A DNA stretch of 64,000 bases from Gammaproteobacteria bacterium (GTDB lineage Bacteria > Pseudomonadota > Gammaproteobacteria > Xanthomonadales > SZUA-36). Location: the NCBI GenBank assembly GCA_030428105.1, contig JAUIBE010000001.1, forward strand, positions 62,001 to 126,000, given 5' to 3'. Positions 1 through 10,932 of this stretch are shown piece by piece (position 1 is the stretch's first letter; each line of letters starts with the position of its first letter). The notes beneath the pieces are model-generated. The model saw only the letters and a list, made by a program, of their open reading frames with translations, did not search any database and was not told where the DNA came from. A program made the position numbers and the translations under genes.

Positions 1-1639
<1,639 letters not shown>

Positions 1640-1640
<1 letters not shown>

Positions 1641-2857
1641 TAGCGGCTCTTCCTCAACGTGTTCCTCAGGGGTGTCACGTTGCTGCCGGCTTCAGCGCCG
1701 GACATTAACGCGGCAAACTGGTCGAACAGGCCAACGATGTCGTGCGGGCCGGGGCTGGCCTCTGGATGGCCCTGGAAACCGAAGGCAGGGGCATTGGCCA
1801 GGCGGATGCCCTGCAGCGAGCCATCGAACAGCGAGCGATGGGTGGCGCTGACGTTTTCCGGCAGGCTTTCCTCATCCACCGCGAAGCCGTGGTTCTGGCT
1901 GGTGATCATCACCCTGCCCGTCTCCAGGTCCTGCACCGGGTGGTTGGCGCCGTGGTGGCCGAATTTCATCTTGATGGTGCGCGCGCCAGCCGCCAGGCCC
2001 AGCAACTGGTGGCCCAGGCAAATGCCGAAAGTCGGAATGCCGGCCTTGATGAATTCACGGATGGCTTCGATGGCGTAGTCGCACGGCTCCGGATCACCCG
2101 GACCATTGGAGAGAAATATGCCATCCGGCTCGTGGGCCAGCGCCTCGGCTGCCGGCGTGGTGGCGGGCACCACGGTGATTCGGCAACCGCGTTCGGCCAA
2201 CAGGCGCAGGATGTTGCGCTTGACGCCGAAGTCGTAGGCCACCACGTGGAATTCCGCTTCTGCGCTGCTCCACTCGCCCTTGTCGAGATCCCAGGTGCCT
2301 TCAGTCCACGGGTAAGGCTCATCCGTGGTCACTTCCTTGGCCAGGTCCTGGCCCTGCATGCCAGGGAACGACCGCGCCAGCTCCAGCGCCTTGTCAGCCG
2401 CGTTTTCACCCTCGGCATCTGCACCCGCCAGGATCGCTGCGCCCATGGCGCCCTTCTCGCGCAGAATGCGGGTGAGCTTGCGCGTGTCGATTTCGGCGAT
2501 GGCAACCACGCCGGTGCGCGCCAGGTATTCGGGCAGGCTTTCTTCTGAGCGATAGTTGCTTACGCGAAGCGGGCAGTCTCGAATAATCAGGCCTGCGGCA
2601 TGCGGACGCGATGACTCTTCATCGACGGCGTTTATTCCGGTGTTGCCAATGTGCGGGTAAGTCAGGGTCACCAATTGGCGGGCGTAAGAAGGATCGGTAA
2701 GGATTTCCTGGTAGCCGGTCATGGCGGTGTTGAAAACCGCCTCGCCTACCGTCTGCCCGGTAGCGCCGATGCTGATGCCGTGGAACACGGTGCCATCATC
2801 CAACGCCAGGATCGCCGGGAGGTTGTCGAGGTCATTCCGGCGATCTTCTTGATTCAA
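1640..2857 (-). CDS. carA: Carbamoyl-phosphate synthase small (glutaminase) subunit
   Basis: Hydrolyses glutamine and passes ammonia to CarB. The N-terminal CPSase domain has [12 protein letters not shown], and the C-terminal class I glutamine amidotransferase domain has the nucleophile in [11 protein letters not shown] and later [10 protein letters not shown] place the start at TTG 2855-2857, because GGAGAAAGGA lies just upstream of it. An in-frame ATG at 2873-2875 would add six residues, but it has no ribosome site and sits three bases after a strong hairpin. From the TTG the protein is about 405 aa, slightly long for the family at the N-terminus. The stop overlaps the carB start by one base. 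Confidence 0.95.
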
Positions 2858-2878
2858 TTTCCTTTCTCCAGACATGCG

Positions 2879-2911
2879 AAACGGGAATTGCCGCCCCGGC
2901 GCTTCCCGTTT
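2879..2911 (-). promoter_or_regulatory. Hairpin in the carA leader, possible attenuator
   Basis: A perfect 9-bp inverted repeat (AAACGGGAA / TTCCCGTTT) encloses a second stem (GCCG-GGG-CGGC). On the carA transcript the hairpin ends just before the upstream ATG and about 21 bases before the likely TTG start. A 34-codon reading frame (2832-2936) runs through it and into carA. Control of pyrimidine or arginine genes by such leaders is known, but this one is only inferred from shape. Confidence 0.5.
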
Positions 2912-2976
2912 GATTCACCCGCATATTTTCGATCATTTCGTTGACCAGCGGGTTTTGGTCTTACCTGAGCGACTGG

Positions 2977-3007
2977 ATTTTACAAGATGGGTGTTGCGGC
3001 TGTCCAA
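2977..3007 (-). promoter_or_regulatory. Possible promoter for carAB
   Basis: On the minus strand TTGGAC (3002-3007) is followed by TAAAAT (2977-2982) with 19 bases between; reading the -10 as TGTAAA gives 17. It lies between the dapB stop and carA and would produce a leader of about 110 bases holding the hairpin. Weak evidence taken alone. Confidence 0.3.
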
Positions 3008-3041
3008 CGCGAGGGACCGGGTGGCGACCTGAAAGTCGCTT

Positions 3042-3803
3042 CTAGCGTGCGCCGCGAATCCAGTCGGCGGCGGCGTAGCGGCCGGGCGGCTGCTTCACCA
3101 GCCATCGGGCGGCGTTCAACGCGCCACGCGCGAACAGGGCGCGGTCGACCGCGTGATGCGACAGGGTCAGGGTTTCTTCGCCCAGGTCGATGGTGACGGA
3201 ATGGTCGCCTACCACTTCGCCTTCGCGAAAGGATTCAAACCGGATGCCAGGAAAATCCTCGGCAATACGCGAGGGATCGGTGCCAGGTGCGCCCCCTGCC
3301 GGTTCACGAAGCTGGCGCGCCAACATCAACGCGGTACCCGACGGCGCGTCTTTCTTGCCGGTGTGGTGGGTTTCCTCCACCGTGATCCCGGCCGATGAGT
3401 CGATCACCTTGCCAAGGTCTTGCAGCATCTCTGCCAGGAGGTTGATACCAAGGCTCAGGTTGGGCGCCCAGAGCACCGGCGCAGCTTCGCCTGCTGCATC
3501 GAGTAACTGGTGGGTGTGTGCATCGATGCCGGTGACACCGCTCAACAGCGCAACGCCATTCTCACGGCACCATGCAGCCGCCAGCGGCGTGGCCGAGGCC
3601 AGGCTGAAATCGATCAGCAGTTGCGGCGGCTGGCCCAGGGCTTCGCCAGCTTCATCGAGCGAAGTGAAGCCGGCAACGTGGTCGCTGCCCGCGACCCGCT
3701 GCGGGGAAACCAGGCCAACAAACTCAAATTCGGGAAACTGAGGCGCCAGTGACAGGACGCTTTGCGCCATGCGCCCGGCTCCAAAAAGCAGGGTGCGCGT
3801 CAT
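3042..3803 (-). CDS. dapB: 4-hydroxy-tetrahydrodipicolinate reductase
   Basis: NAD(P)H-dependent reductase of the diaminopimelate/lysine pathway. The protein has 253 aa. It has an N-terminal Rossmann motif (GAGRMAQSV, residues 8-16) and the DapB signature EETHHTGKKDAPSGTA with the catalytic histidine pair and lysine. It starts six bases after the dnaJ stop, so it is probably transcribed with dnaK-dnaJ as well as supplying carAB with read-through. Length is close to the family norm of 240-275 aa. Confidence 0.96.
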   Translation of the reverse strand: MTRTLLFGAGRMAQSVLSLAPQFPEFEFVGLVSPQRVAGSDHVAGFTSLDEAGEALGQPPQLLIDFSLASATPLAAAWCRENGVALLSGVTGIDAHTHQLLDAAGEAAPVLWAPNLSLGINLLAEMLQDLGKVIDSSAGITVEETHHTGKKDAPSGTALMLARQLREPAGGAPGTDPSRIAEDFPGIRFESFREGEVVGDHSVTIDLGEETLTLSHHAVDRALFARGALNAARWLVKQPPGRYAAADWIRGAR

Positions 3804-3809
3804 CAGGCT

Positions 3810-4937
3810 TTACGAGGTTGCGCGCGAAAAAAACTGCCGCACGCTGTCCATCCAGCGACTGGCGCGTGGATTGTGGCGATCACCGGCCGCGCTGACGGAC
3901 TGCTCAAACTTCTTCAGCAGGTCTTTCTGCTCGCCGCTAAGGTTGACCGGGGTTTCCACCTGCACGCGGCACATCAGGTCTCCCTGGCGGTTGCTGCGCA
4001 CCGAGCGCACGCCCTTGCCCTTGAGGCGGAACAGGCGCCCGGACTGGGTTTCTGCCGGGATTTTTAGCTTGACCTGGCCGTTGAGCGTGGGAATTTCCAG
4101 TTGCCCGCCGGTGGCCGCGGTGGTGAACGAGATGGGCACCTCGCAATAAAGGTCGTCGCCGTCGCGCTCGAAAATCTTGTGTGGGCGCACCCGCACTTCC
4201 ACGTACAGGTCGCCGGGCATGGAGGCATTGGCGCCCGCCTCACCTTCGCCAGCGAGGCGAATGCGGTCACCGTTGTCGACGCCTGGCGGAATCTTCACCG
4301 CCAGCGTGCGGGTTTCGCGCACCCTGCCCTGTCCCTGGCAATCCGGACACGGGTTCTTGATCTGCTGGCCGGAGCCGTGACAGGCCGGACAGGTCTGCTG
4401 CACAGAGAAAATACCCTGCTGCATGCGCACCTGGCCCACGCCACCGCAGGTGGAACAGGTTTCTTTCTTGCCGTCCTGGGCGCCGCTGCCCTTGCAGGTC
4501 TTGCACTGGCCCAGCGTGGGCACGCGAATCTCGCGCTCGGAGCCGCGCACCGCGTCTTCCAGGTCGAGCTCGATGGCGTAACGCAGGTCTGAACCGCGCT
4601 GGCGCGCCTGGGCGCGGCGTGCGCCGCCACCGAAGATGTCGCCAAAGATATCGCCGAAGATATCGCCGACATCGCCCTGGAAGCCGTGTGGACCACCGCC
4701 GCCGGCGTTGCCATCGACGGCGGCGTGGCCAAACTGGTCATAGGCCTGGCGCTTCTGCGGGTCTTTGAGTATCTCGTAGGCCTCCTTGGCCTCCTTGAAC
4801 TTGTCCTGCGCAGATTCGTCGTCCAGGTTGCGATCGGGGTGGTACTTCATCGCCAAACGACGATAAGCCTTCTTCAGCTCATCGTCGCTGGCGCCCCGGT
4901 CTACACCCAGGACCTCGTAATAGTCACGCTTGGCCAT
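3810..4937 (-). CDS. dnaJ: Chaperone protein DnaJ (Hsp40)
   Basis: Co-chaperone that stimulates the DnaK ATPase and delivers unfolded clients. 375 aa. The order is J domain with HPD (YHPDRN), a Gly/Phe region with a threefold GDIF repeat, four zinc-finger units ([32 protein letters not shown]) and the C-terminal substrate-binding domain. All features of a full type I DnaJ are present. It begins 18 bases after dnaK, and the heat-shock promoter before dnaK should serve both. Confidence 0.98.
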   Translation of the reverse strand: MAKRDYYEVLGVDRGASDDELKKAYRRLAMKYHPDRNLDDESAQDKFKEAKEAYEILKDPQKRQAYDQFGHAAVDGNAGGGGPHGFQGDVGDIFGDIFGDIFGGGARRAQARQRGSDLRYAIELDLEDAVRGSEREIRVPTLGQCKTCKGSGAQDGKKETCSTCGGVGQVRMQQGIFSVQQTCPACHGSGQQIKNPCPDCQGQGRVRETRTLAVKIPPGVDNGDRIRLAGEGEAGANASMPGDLYVEVRVRPHKIFERDGDDLYCEVPISFTTAATGGQLEIPTLNGQVKLKIPAETQSGRLFRLKGKGVRSVRSNRQGDLMCRVQVETPVNLSGEQKDLLKKFEQSVSAAGDRHNPRASRWMDSVRQFFSRATS

Positions 4938-4955
4938 GGCAGCTTTCGAAGCCCT

Positions 4956-6890
4956 TTAGTCTTTCTTGTCTTCGTCGACTTCCTCGAACTCGGCGTCCAC
5001 CACGTCATCGGGCGATGCGCTGTCACCGGCCTCGGCATTGGCGCCTTCACCGGCCGCTGCAGCCGCGGCTTCCGCCTGGGCCTGGGCCTGCTGGTAAATC
5101 ACCTGCGCGGCCTCGGTCAGCTTGTTGACCGCGGATTCGATGGCTTCCTTGTCGTCGCCTTTCATGGCTTCTTCAACGCCCTCGATGGCGGACTCGATGT
5201 TCGACTTGTCATCGTCGCCGATCTTGCCGTCCAGCTCTTTGAGGCTGGAGCGGGTGGCGTGGACCATGGCGTCGGCATTGTTGCGCGCGGTGACCAGTTC
5301 GTGGAACTTGCGGTCTTCCTCGGCGTGGGCCTCGGCGTCCTGGACCATCTTCTCGATCTCTTCATCGGACAGGCCGGAACCCGCCTTGATCTCGACCTTC
5401 TGTTCCTTGCCGGTGGCCTTGTCGGTGGCGCTGACGTGCATGATGCCGTTGGCGTCGATGTCAAAGGTGACTTCGATTTGCGGCATGCCGCGCGGCGCCG
5501 GGGCAATGCCGGCCAGGTCGAAGCGTGCCAGCGACTTGTTGGCTGCCGCCATTTCACGCTCACCCTGCAGCACGTGCACGGTCACGGCCGACTGGTTGTC
5601 CTCGGCGGTTGAGAAGGTCTGCGACGCCTTGGTGGGAATCGTGGTGTTCTTCTCGATCAGCTTGGTCATCACGCCGCCCAGGGTCTCGATACCCAGGGAA
5701 AGCGGGGTCACGTCCAGCAGCAGCACGTCCTTGACGTCGCCCGCCAGAACGCCGCCCTGGATGGCTGCGCCGATGGCGACTGCTTCATCCGGGTTCACGT
5801 CCTTGCGCGCTTCCTTGCCAAAGAACTCGGAAACGGTTTTCTGCACCAGCGGCATGCGGGTCTGGCCGCCCACCAGGATCACGTCGGAGATGTCGGACAC
5901 TTTCAGGCCGGCATCGTCCAGCGCGGTGCGGCTGGGGCCAACGGTTCGCTTGACCAGGTCTTCCACCAGCGATTCGAGCTTGGCGCGGGTCAGCTTGATG
6001 TTCAGGTGCTTGGGCCCGCTGGAATCGGCGGTGATGTACGGCAGGTTCACCTCGGTCTGCTGGCTGGAAGACAACTCGATCTTGGCGCGCTCGGCGCCTT
6101 CTTTCAGGCGCTGCAGGGCCAGCGGATCGTTGCGCAGGTTGACGCCCTGGTCCTTTTTGAACTCTTCCACCAGGTAATCGATGATGCGCTTGTCGAAATC
6201 CTCACCACCCAGGAAGGTGTCGCCGTTGGTGGCCAGCACTTCGAACTGGTGCTCGCCATCCACCTCGGCGATCTCGATGATGGAAATATCGAACGTACCG
6301 CCACCCAGGTCGTAAACCGCGATCTTGCGGTCGCCGCCCTTCTTGTCCATGCCGTAGGCCAGCGCGGCCGCGGTAGGCTCGTTGATGATGCGCTTGACGT
6401 TCAGGCCGGCGATCTTGCCGGCGTCCTTGGTGGCCTGGCGCTGCGAGTCGTTGAAGTAGGCCGGCACGGTGATCACCGCATCGCTGACCGTTTCACCCAG
6501 GTAATCCTCGGCGGTCTTCTTCATCTTCATCAATACGCGTGCGGAAATTTCCGGCGGCGCCATCTTCTTGCCGTCGGCTTCCACCCAGGCATCGCCATTC
6601 TCGGCTTCGACAATGGTGTACGGCACCAGGTCGGTATCCTTTTGCACCACGTCTTCCTTGAACTTGCGGCCAATCAGTCGCTTGATGGCGAACAAGGTGT
6701 TCGTCGGGTTGGTGACCGCCTGGCGCTTGGCCGGCTGGCCCACCAGGACCTCGTCGTCCTTGGCAAAGGCGACAATGGAGGGGGTTGTGCGGTCGCCCTC
6801 AGCGTTTTCGATGACCTTGGGCTGGCCACCTTCCATCACTGCAACGCAGGAGTTGGTGGTGCCAAGGTCAATGCCTATGATCTTGCCCAT
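4956..6890 (-). CDS. dnaK: Chaperone protein DnaK (Hsp70)
   Basis: ATP-dependent folding chaperone, 644 aa. It has the three Hsp70 signatures: [10 protein letters not shown] near the N-terminus, [13 protein letters not shown] in the middle, and [11 protein letters not shown] before the linker [14 protein letters not shown]. The C-terminus ends in the acidic EEVDEDKKD tail. Preceded by a clear sigma-32-type promoter in the 130-bp space after grpE, so it can be induced separately from grpE. Confidence 0.99.
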   Translation of the reverse strand: MGKIIGIDLGTTNSCVAVMEGGQPKVIENAEGDRTTPSIVAFAKDDEVLVGQPAKRQAVTNPTNTLFAIKRLIGRKFKEDVVQKDTDLVPYTIVEAENGDAWVEADGKKMAPPEISARVLMKMKKTAEDYLGETVSDAVITVPAYFNDSQRQATKDAGKIAGLNVKRIINEPTAAALAYGMDKKGGDRKIAVYDLGGGTFDISIIEIAEVDGEHQFEVLATNGDTFLGGEDFDKRIIDYLVEEFKKDQGVNLRNDPLALQRLKEGAERAKIELSSSQQTEVNLPYITADSSGPKHLNIKLTRAKLESLVEDLVKRTVGPSRTALDDAGLKVSDISDVILVGGQTRMPLVQKTVSEFFGKEARKDVNPDEAVAIGAAIQGGVLAGDVKDVLLLDVTPLSLGIETLGGVMTKLIEKNTTIPTKASQTFSTAEDNQSAVTVHVLQGEREMAAANKSLARFDLAGIAPAPRGMPQIEVTFDIDANGIMHVSATDKATGKEQKVEIKAGSGLSDEEIEKMVQDAEAHAEEDRKFHELVTARNNADAMVHATRSSLKELDGKIGDDDKSNIESAIEGVEEAMKGDDKEAIESAVNKLTEAAQVIYQQAQAQAEAAAAAAGEGANAEAGDSASPDDVVDAEFEEVDEDKKD

Positions 6891-6978
6891 GTTGTTATAT
6901 CTCCCAAACTTGTCTGTTGTGCTCTGCGAGCCTGCTTTGGCGCACTGTGCTTCTGGTCGGCGCCTTTCGATGGTTCAA

Positions 6979-7005
6979 AAATGGGGTCCGGCGGCTTCTT
7001 TTCAA
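6979..7005 (-). promoter_or_regulatory. Sigma-32 (heat-shock) promoter for dnaK-dnaJ
   Basis: On the minus strand TTGAAA (7000-7005), 13 bases, then CCCCATTT (6979-6986). This closely matches the RpoH consensus CTTGAAA-N11-16-CCCCATNT. It lies about 90 bases upstream of the dnaK ATG. Confidence 0.85.
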
Positions 7006-7020
7006 CGTGTCGGTGACGCC

Positions 7021-7650
7021 CTAGTCGCGCCGTGAAACCACCACCATGGCCGGCCGTATCAACCGGTCGTTGAGCTTGAATCCCTTTTGCAGTACCTCGA
7101 TCACCGTGTTGTCGTCGTGATCCGCTGAAGGGACCATCGTCATGGCCTCGTGAAACTCCGGGTTAAAGGCCTCGCCCGCCGGGTCGACAATTTCCAGGCC
7201 GTGGTCCTGCATCACCTTGGCCAGCATCTTCAGGGTGAGGGCCTTGCCTTCGCGCAAACCCTCGACCGTGGCCGAGGCCTCGTCGATTTCCAGGCCGCGT
7301 TCCAGGCTGTCGCGCACCTGCAGCAGGTCCTTCATGAACCGCTCGAGGGCGAATTTGTGGGCCTTCTCCATCTCGCGCGCCATGCGCTTGCGCTGGTTAT
7401 CCACTTCGGCCTGCATGCGCAGCATGGCCTCGCGGTGGCGGTCGAGTTCCTGCTGGGTCTCGCTCAGCGCCTGGGTCAATGCTTCCACGTCTGCAGTCTC
7501 CGTGTTGTCGCCCGCGGCTTCGCTGTCAGCGTTGCTGGTTTCGGCTGCTTCCCGGGCCACGTCGTTGGTGTTCTCTTCGGGCGTGTCCGCGCCATTTCCA
7601 GGGGCGTTCTCGGCCTCGCCGTTGGGCTTGTTTTCTGTCTCAATGCTCAC
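7021..7650 (-). CDS. grpE: Nucleotide exchange factor GrpE
   Basis: Releases ADP from DnaK. 209 aa: about 50 acidic, probably disordered residues, then a long coiled coil (ALSETQQELDRHREAMLRM onward) and the C-terminal beta domain ending in GFKLNDRLIRPAMVVVSRRD. The start is GTG at 7650 with AAGGA about ten bases before it. It is divergent from recN and has its own sigma-32-type promoter. No hrcA is seen next to it, which fits sigma-32 control. Confidence 0.97.
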   Translation of the reverse strand: MSIETENKPNGEAENAPGNGADTPEENTNDVAREAAETSNADSEAAGDNTETADVEALTQALSETQQELDRHREAMLRMQAEVDNQRKRMAREMEKAHKFALERFMKDLLQVRDSLERGLEIDEASATVEGLREGKALTLKMLAKVMQDHGLEIVDPAGEAFNPEFHEAMTMVPSADHDDNTVIEVLQKGFKLNDRLIRPAMVVVSRRD

Positions 7651-7694
7651 GATCGATGTTCCTTGCCAGGTTCGTCTTCAGGCTGGCGGAAAAT

Positions 7695-7719
7695 ATGGGG
7701 ATGTGGTGATCACATTCAA
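7695..7719 (-). promoter_or_regulatory. Sigma-32 (heat-shock) promoter for grpE
   Basis: On the minus strand CTTGAAT (TTGAAT at 7714-7719), 13 bases, then CCCCATAT (CCCCAT at 7695-7700). Same spacing as the dnaK promoter. The spacer contains the palindrome GTGATCAC. It lies about 45 bases upstream of the grpE GTG. Confidence 0.8.
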
Positions 7720-7807
7720 GCAGTTGGCTGACCACGAAGCGGAATTCTCCCATTGCGGGGCGGAAACGCCCGTGCTAGTTTTCGAGCGGATTCATACGGG
7801 GGCAACC

Positions 7808-9505
7808 ATGCTCCAGCACCTTTCCATTCGCGACTTCGCCATCGTCCCCAGGCAGGACCTCGACCTGGAGGCGGGCTTTACCGTGATCACCGGCGAAACC
7901 GGCGCGGGCAAGTCCCTGATTGTCGACGCGCTTAGTCTGCTCAGCGGGCGCCGGGCCGATACCGACCTGATCCGTGAGGGCGCCGACAAGGCCGAACTCA
8001 GCGGTGAATTCATCCTTGGCGAGCAGCACCCGGCCGCTGAATGGCTGCGCGAAGCCGAGATGGATGACGAGCAAAGCTGCCTGCTGCGTCGAGTCATTTC
8101 CAGCAGCGGTCGCTCGCGCGCTTGGATTAACGGCACGCCGGTAACGCTTAACCAGCTACAGGAACTGGGCGCCCTGCTGGTCGAAATTCACGGCCAGAAC
8201 GAACACATCCGCCTCAGCCAGCCCGAAGAGCGCTTTCACCTGCTCGACCACGGTGGCGGCTATGACGATGCCCTGGGTGCCGTTAGCGCTGCCTACGCTC
8301 GCTGGCACGCCTGCGATGCCGAACTGGAACGCCTGCGCGGCGCGTCTGCGCTTGATGCCGGCGAACTGGAGTTGCTGCAACACCAGCTCAAGGAACTCGA
8401 GCAGGTGGCATTGCCCGCCGAGGCGGTCCACGCGTTGGAAACGGAGCAAAAACGCCTGGCGGGCGGCTCGGAGTTAATGTCTGCGCTGGAATTTGCCGGT
8501 CGCGCCCTTTCCGACAGCAGTGACGATGACGTGCCAGCCATCGCGGAGCAGCTTTACCGGGTGGTCGCCACGCTGGAGCCGCTGGAAGAAACCGACCCAC
8601 GCATCGGCGAGGCGCTCGCCATGGTTCGCGAATCGGCGATCAACTGTGAAGAAGCCCGCAAGGTGGTGGAGCGCGTGGGCAGCGATATTGACCTTAGCCC
8701 GGAACGCCTGCGCGACGTAGAGAGCCAGCTGGGCGCCCTGTACGACCTTTCCCGAAAACACCGTTGCGCCATTGATGAGCTGGAGACGGCTCGCGATGCG
8801 CTTGCCGACCGAATCGAGCAATCATCGTCGTTGGAGTCGCGCATCGCCCGCCTGGAGAAAGACCTGGCACAGGCGCTTGCCGACTACACCGAGGCCGAAA
8901 GCTCGCTTCACAAGGCGCGCGCAAAACGCGCTGCGGCGCTGGGCAAGGCGGTGACGCAGCAAATGCAGGGGTTGGCGATGGAGGGCGGCCAGTTTCGGAT
9001 TGACCTCGAACCGCTGGCGGATACCAGGCCGACTCCGCGCGGCAGGGTGCGGATTGCCTTGCTGGTCAGCGCCAATGCCGGCGTATCCCCGGGCCCGTTA
9101 CGCAAAGTTGCCTCGGGCGGCGAGCTCTCCCGTATCAGCCTGGCCATCAAGGTGGCCAACCGCGAGTTGCGTGAGCAGGCGGGCAGGAACGACCCGCCAG
9201 TTCAGATTTTTGACGAAGTGGATGCCGGCGTGGGCGGTGACACCGCCAACGCAGTCGGCAGCCTGCTGCGCGCCATCGCCGGCGACGCCCAAACCCTGTG
9301 CGTCACCCACCTGGCCCAGGTGGCCGCCCGCGCCCACCACCAGGTAAAAATCGAGAAGTCCACCGAAGGCAAGCAGCTTTCAGTTAGCGCCACCGTGCTG
9401 GAAAACGTGGCCCGCGAGGAAGAAATTGCCCGCATGCTATCCGGCAAGGTCTCCGACAGCAGCCTGGCCCACGCGCGAGAACTGATCAAAGACTCTGCTG
9501 CTTAG
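7808..9505 (+). CDS. recN: DNA repair protein RecN
   Basis: SMC-like ATPase of double-strand break repair. 565 aa from ATG 7808 (MLQHLSIRDFAIV); the open frame extends further upstream, but that part only mirrors grpE. It has Walker A GETGAGKS (about residues 30-37), a central coiled-coil region, the ABC signature SGGELSRISLAIK and Walker B IFDEVDAGVGGDTAN. I see no CTGT-N8-ACAG LexA box in the 157 bases upstream. The neighbourhood recN-bamE-rnfH-ratA-smpB-ssrA is the same as in E. coli. Confidence 0.97.
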   Translation: MLQHLSIRDFAIVPRQDLDLEAGFTVITGETGAGKSLIVDALSLLSGRRADTDLIREGADKAELSGEFILGEQHPAAEWLREAEMDDEQSCLLRRVISSSGRSRAWINGTPVTLNQLQELGALLVEIHGQNEHIRLSQPEERFHLLDHGGGYDDALGAVSAAYARWHACDAELERLRGASALDAGELELLQHQLKELEQVALPAEAVHALETEQKRLAGGSELMSALEFAGRALSDSSDDDVPAIAEQLYRVVATLEPLEETDPRIGEALAMVRESAINCEEARKVVERVGSDIDLSPERLRDVESQLGALYDLSRKHRCAIDELETARDALADRIEQSSSLESRIARLEKDLAQALADYTEAESSLHKARAKRAAALGKAVTQQMQGLAMEGGQFRIDLEPLADTRPTPRGRVRIALLVSANAGVSPGPLRKVASGGELSRISLAIKVANRELREQAGRNDPPVQIFDEVDAGVGGDTANAVGSLLRAIAGDAQTLCVTHLAQVAARAHHQVKIEKSTEGKQLSVSATVLENVAREEEIARMLSGKVSDSSLAHARELIKDSAA

Positions 9506-9536
9506 CCAGCGTTCCCCGAATACTCACCACGCCCGA

Positions 9537-9642
9537 GCCGCGGACAGGGGTGCTCCTGTCACGACCTTAAATGACAGGACGTCATTTAAGAGTTACAGGG
9601 ATGTATTCATACGTGTCGTGGCAGGAGCACCCCTGCCGCGGC
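9537..9642. repeat. Compound palindrome (REPIN/MITE-like) between recN and fur
   Basis: Outer arms 9537-9565 and 9615-9642 are inverted copies (GCCGCGG..CAGGGGTGCTCCTG..CACGAC) that differ by one inserted base and one substitution. Between them lies a second perfect palindrome, TTAAATGAC-aggac-GTCATTTAA (9567-9589). It sits between convergent recN and fur, so it could also end both transcripts. I noticed no second copy in this window. Two inverted REP-like units with a palindromic core suggest a small mobile repeat, but that needs more copies to prove. Confidence 0.75.
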
Positions 9643-9708
9643 ATCACATTCGAGTGGGTCCCGGATTGCATGCCCACCCTGGTGGACGCACTTGGGAATC
9701 AATGGGAG

Positions 9709-10110
9709 CTATTTTTTCTTGCGGACATAGAGGACCAGGCTATGGTCCTCAATTTCGTAGCCATGGGCGGCAGCAATCTCTTCCTGCAACGCCTCGATTT
9801 CCTCGGAAACAAACTCGATGACCTCGCCACTGGACACATCCACCATGTGATCGTGGTGGCTGCCCTCATCCAGTTCGTAATACGCCTGGCCGCCTTCGAA
9901 GTTGTGCTTGACCACCAGGCCGGCGGTTTCAAACTGGCTAAGCACGCGGTAAACCGTGGCCAGGCCAATGTCTTCGCCCTGCTCTACCAGGGTGCGGTAG
10001 ATGTCGTCGGCAGTCATGTGTTTTTCCGACTGGCCTTCCAGCACATTGAGGATGCGCTTGCGGGGATGGGTGACCTTGAGGCCAACTTGCTTGAGATCTT
10101 TGGTTTCCAC
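9709..10110 (-). CDS. fur: Ferric uptake regulator Fur
   Basis: Iron-responsive repressor, 133 aa. Winged-helix domain with GLATVYRVLSQFETAGLV, then the metal-binding segment GSHHDHMVDVSSGEVIEF and the tail LVLYVRKKK, closest to Pseudomonas-type Fur. Unusually it has no cysteine at all: the CxxC pair of E. coli Fur is replaced by DVSS. The start is GTG at 10110 with no ribosome site; a TACAAT hexamer lies only six bases upstream, so the message may be leaderless. Divergent from bamE. Confidence 0.95.
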   Translation of the reverse strand: METKDLKQVGLKVTHPRKRILNVLEGQSEKHMTADDIYRTLVEQGEDIGLATVYRVLSQFETAGLVVKHNFEGGQAYYELDEGSHHDHMVDVSSGEVIEFVSEEIEALQEEIAAAHGYEIEDHSLVLYVRKKK

Positions 10111-10179
10111 CTGAATATTGTATCATTGCGCCTCGCGCCCGACCGGACAATTCAAGCCTAATCCGCTGACGAAACCAAA

Positions 10180-10629
10180 ATGACAATCCAACGAATTCTG
10201 ATTTGCCTTGCTGCCGTGCTGGTGCTCAGCAGCTGCAACCTGATTTACAAGCAAAATGTGCAACAGGGCAACGCCCTGGAGCAGGAAGACCTGGATGAGC
10301 TGTACATCGGCATGAATCGCCGCCAGGTGCTGTTCGTGCTGGGCACCCCCTCGGTGCGCGACCCCTTTCACCAGGACCGCTGGGATTACGTCCAGACTTA
10401 CTCGCGGCGCGGCGGCGACCTCATCCAGCGCACGGTTACCCTGAATTTCGAGAATGACACCCTGGCCGAGATCATCGGCGCCGAGAGTCCGTTCGATACC
10501 ACCATCGAGGAAGAAGCCGGCCTGGGCTCGGGTGACACCGAGGAAATCGATCCGGACGAGAAAGCCTCCGAAGAGCGGTTCGAAAAAGGCCAGGACGTGC
10601 TCGACCAGGGCGCGGACGACGATATCTAG
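10180..10629 (+). CDS. bamE: Outer membrane assembly lipoprotein BamE
   Basis: Lipoprotein subunit of the BAM complex, which inserts beta-barrel proteins in the outer membrane. 149 aa. Signal peptide with lipobox LSSC, then the SmpA/OmlA domain (LYIGMNRRQVLFVLGTPSVRD, DRWDYVQTY). The last ~45 residues are an acidic tail (EEEAGLGSGDTEEIDPDE) that makes it longer than E. coli BamE (113 aa). Convergent with rnfH, with nine bases between the stops. Confidence 0.95.
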   Translation: MTIQRILICLAAVLVLSSCNLIYKQNVQQGNALEQEDLDELYIGMNRRQVLFVLGTPSVRDPFHQDRWDYVQTYSRRGGDLIQRTVTLNFENDTLAEIIGAESPFDTTIEEEAGLGSGDTEEIDPDEKASEERFEKGQDVLDQGADDDI

Positions 10630-10638
10630 CCGGTCGGC

Positions 10639-10932
10639 CTAAACAGGGGGCTTCCTGGTAATGGCCCGTTGGCGACGTACTTCCTTCGGGTCTGCCACCA
10701 GCGGGCGGTAGATCTCCACCCGGTCGCCCTCCTGCAACACGGTATCGGCGGGAACCTTGCGACTGAAGATTCCCAGCGCGGCGGGGTCGACCACCATGGC
10801 CGGAAAACGCTGGCGCAAACCCGAGCGCTCAACGGCTTGCTCGGCCGTGGTGCCCGGCGGCACATCGAGTGCCACGAGCTGCTGGCGTTCAGCCAGCGCG
10901 TAAATCACCTCGACGCGAATCGTCTCAGCCAT
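10639..10932 (-). CDS. rnfH: RnfH family ubiquitin-like protein
   Basis: Small beta-grasp protein of unknown exact role, 97 aa from MAETIRVEVIYA (ATG at 10930-10932). The fold is indicated by the N-terminal strand IRVEVIYALAERQQLVALDV and by DRVEIYRPLVADPKEVRR. Upstream in-frame codons exist but lie inside ratA. The start overlaps the end of ratA by eight bases (ATGGCTGA), which argues for coupled translation. Confidence 0.9.
   Translation of the reverse strand: MAETIRVEVIYALAERQQLVALDVPPGTTAEQAVERSGLRQRFPAMVVDPAALGIFSRKVPADTVLQEGDRVEIYRPLVADPKEVRRQRAITRKPPV

Noticed and set aside
4633-4677. Tandem DNA repeat coding for GDIF units in dnaJ
   Set aside because: The Gly/Phe region with repeated DIF is usual in DnaJ; no sign of a mobile or phase-variable repeat.
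7217-7807. N-terminal extension of recN by 197 codons
   Set aside because: The region is antisense to grpE and its promoter; RecN homology begins at MLQHLSIRDF at 7808.
7651-7807. LexA box controlling recN
   Set aside because: I could find no CTGT-N8-ACAG or similar palindrome; only the grpE heat-shock promoter is clear there.
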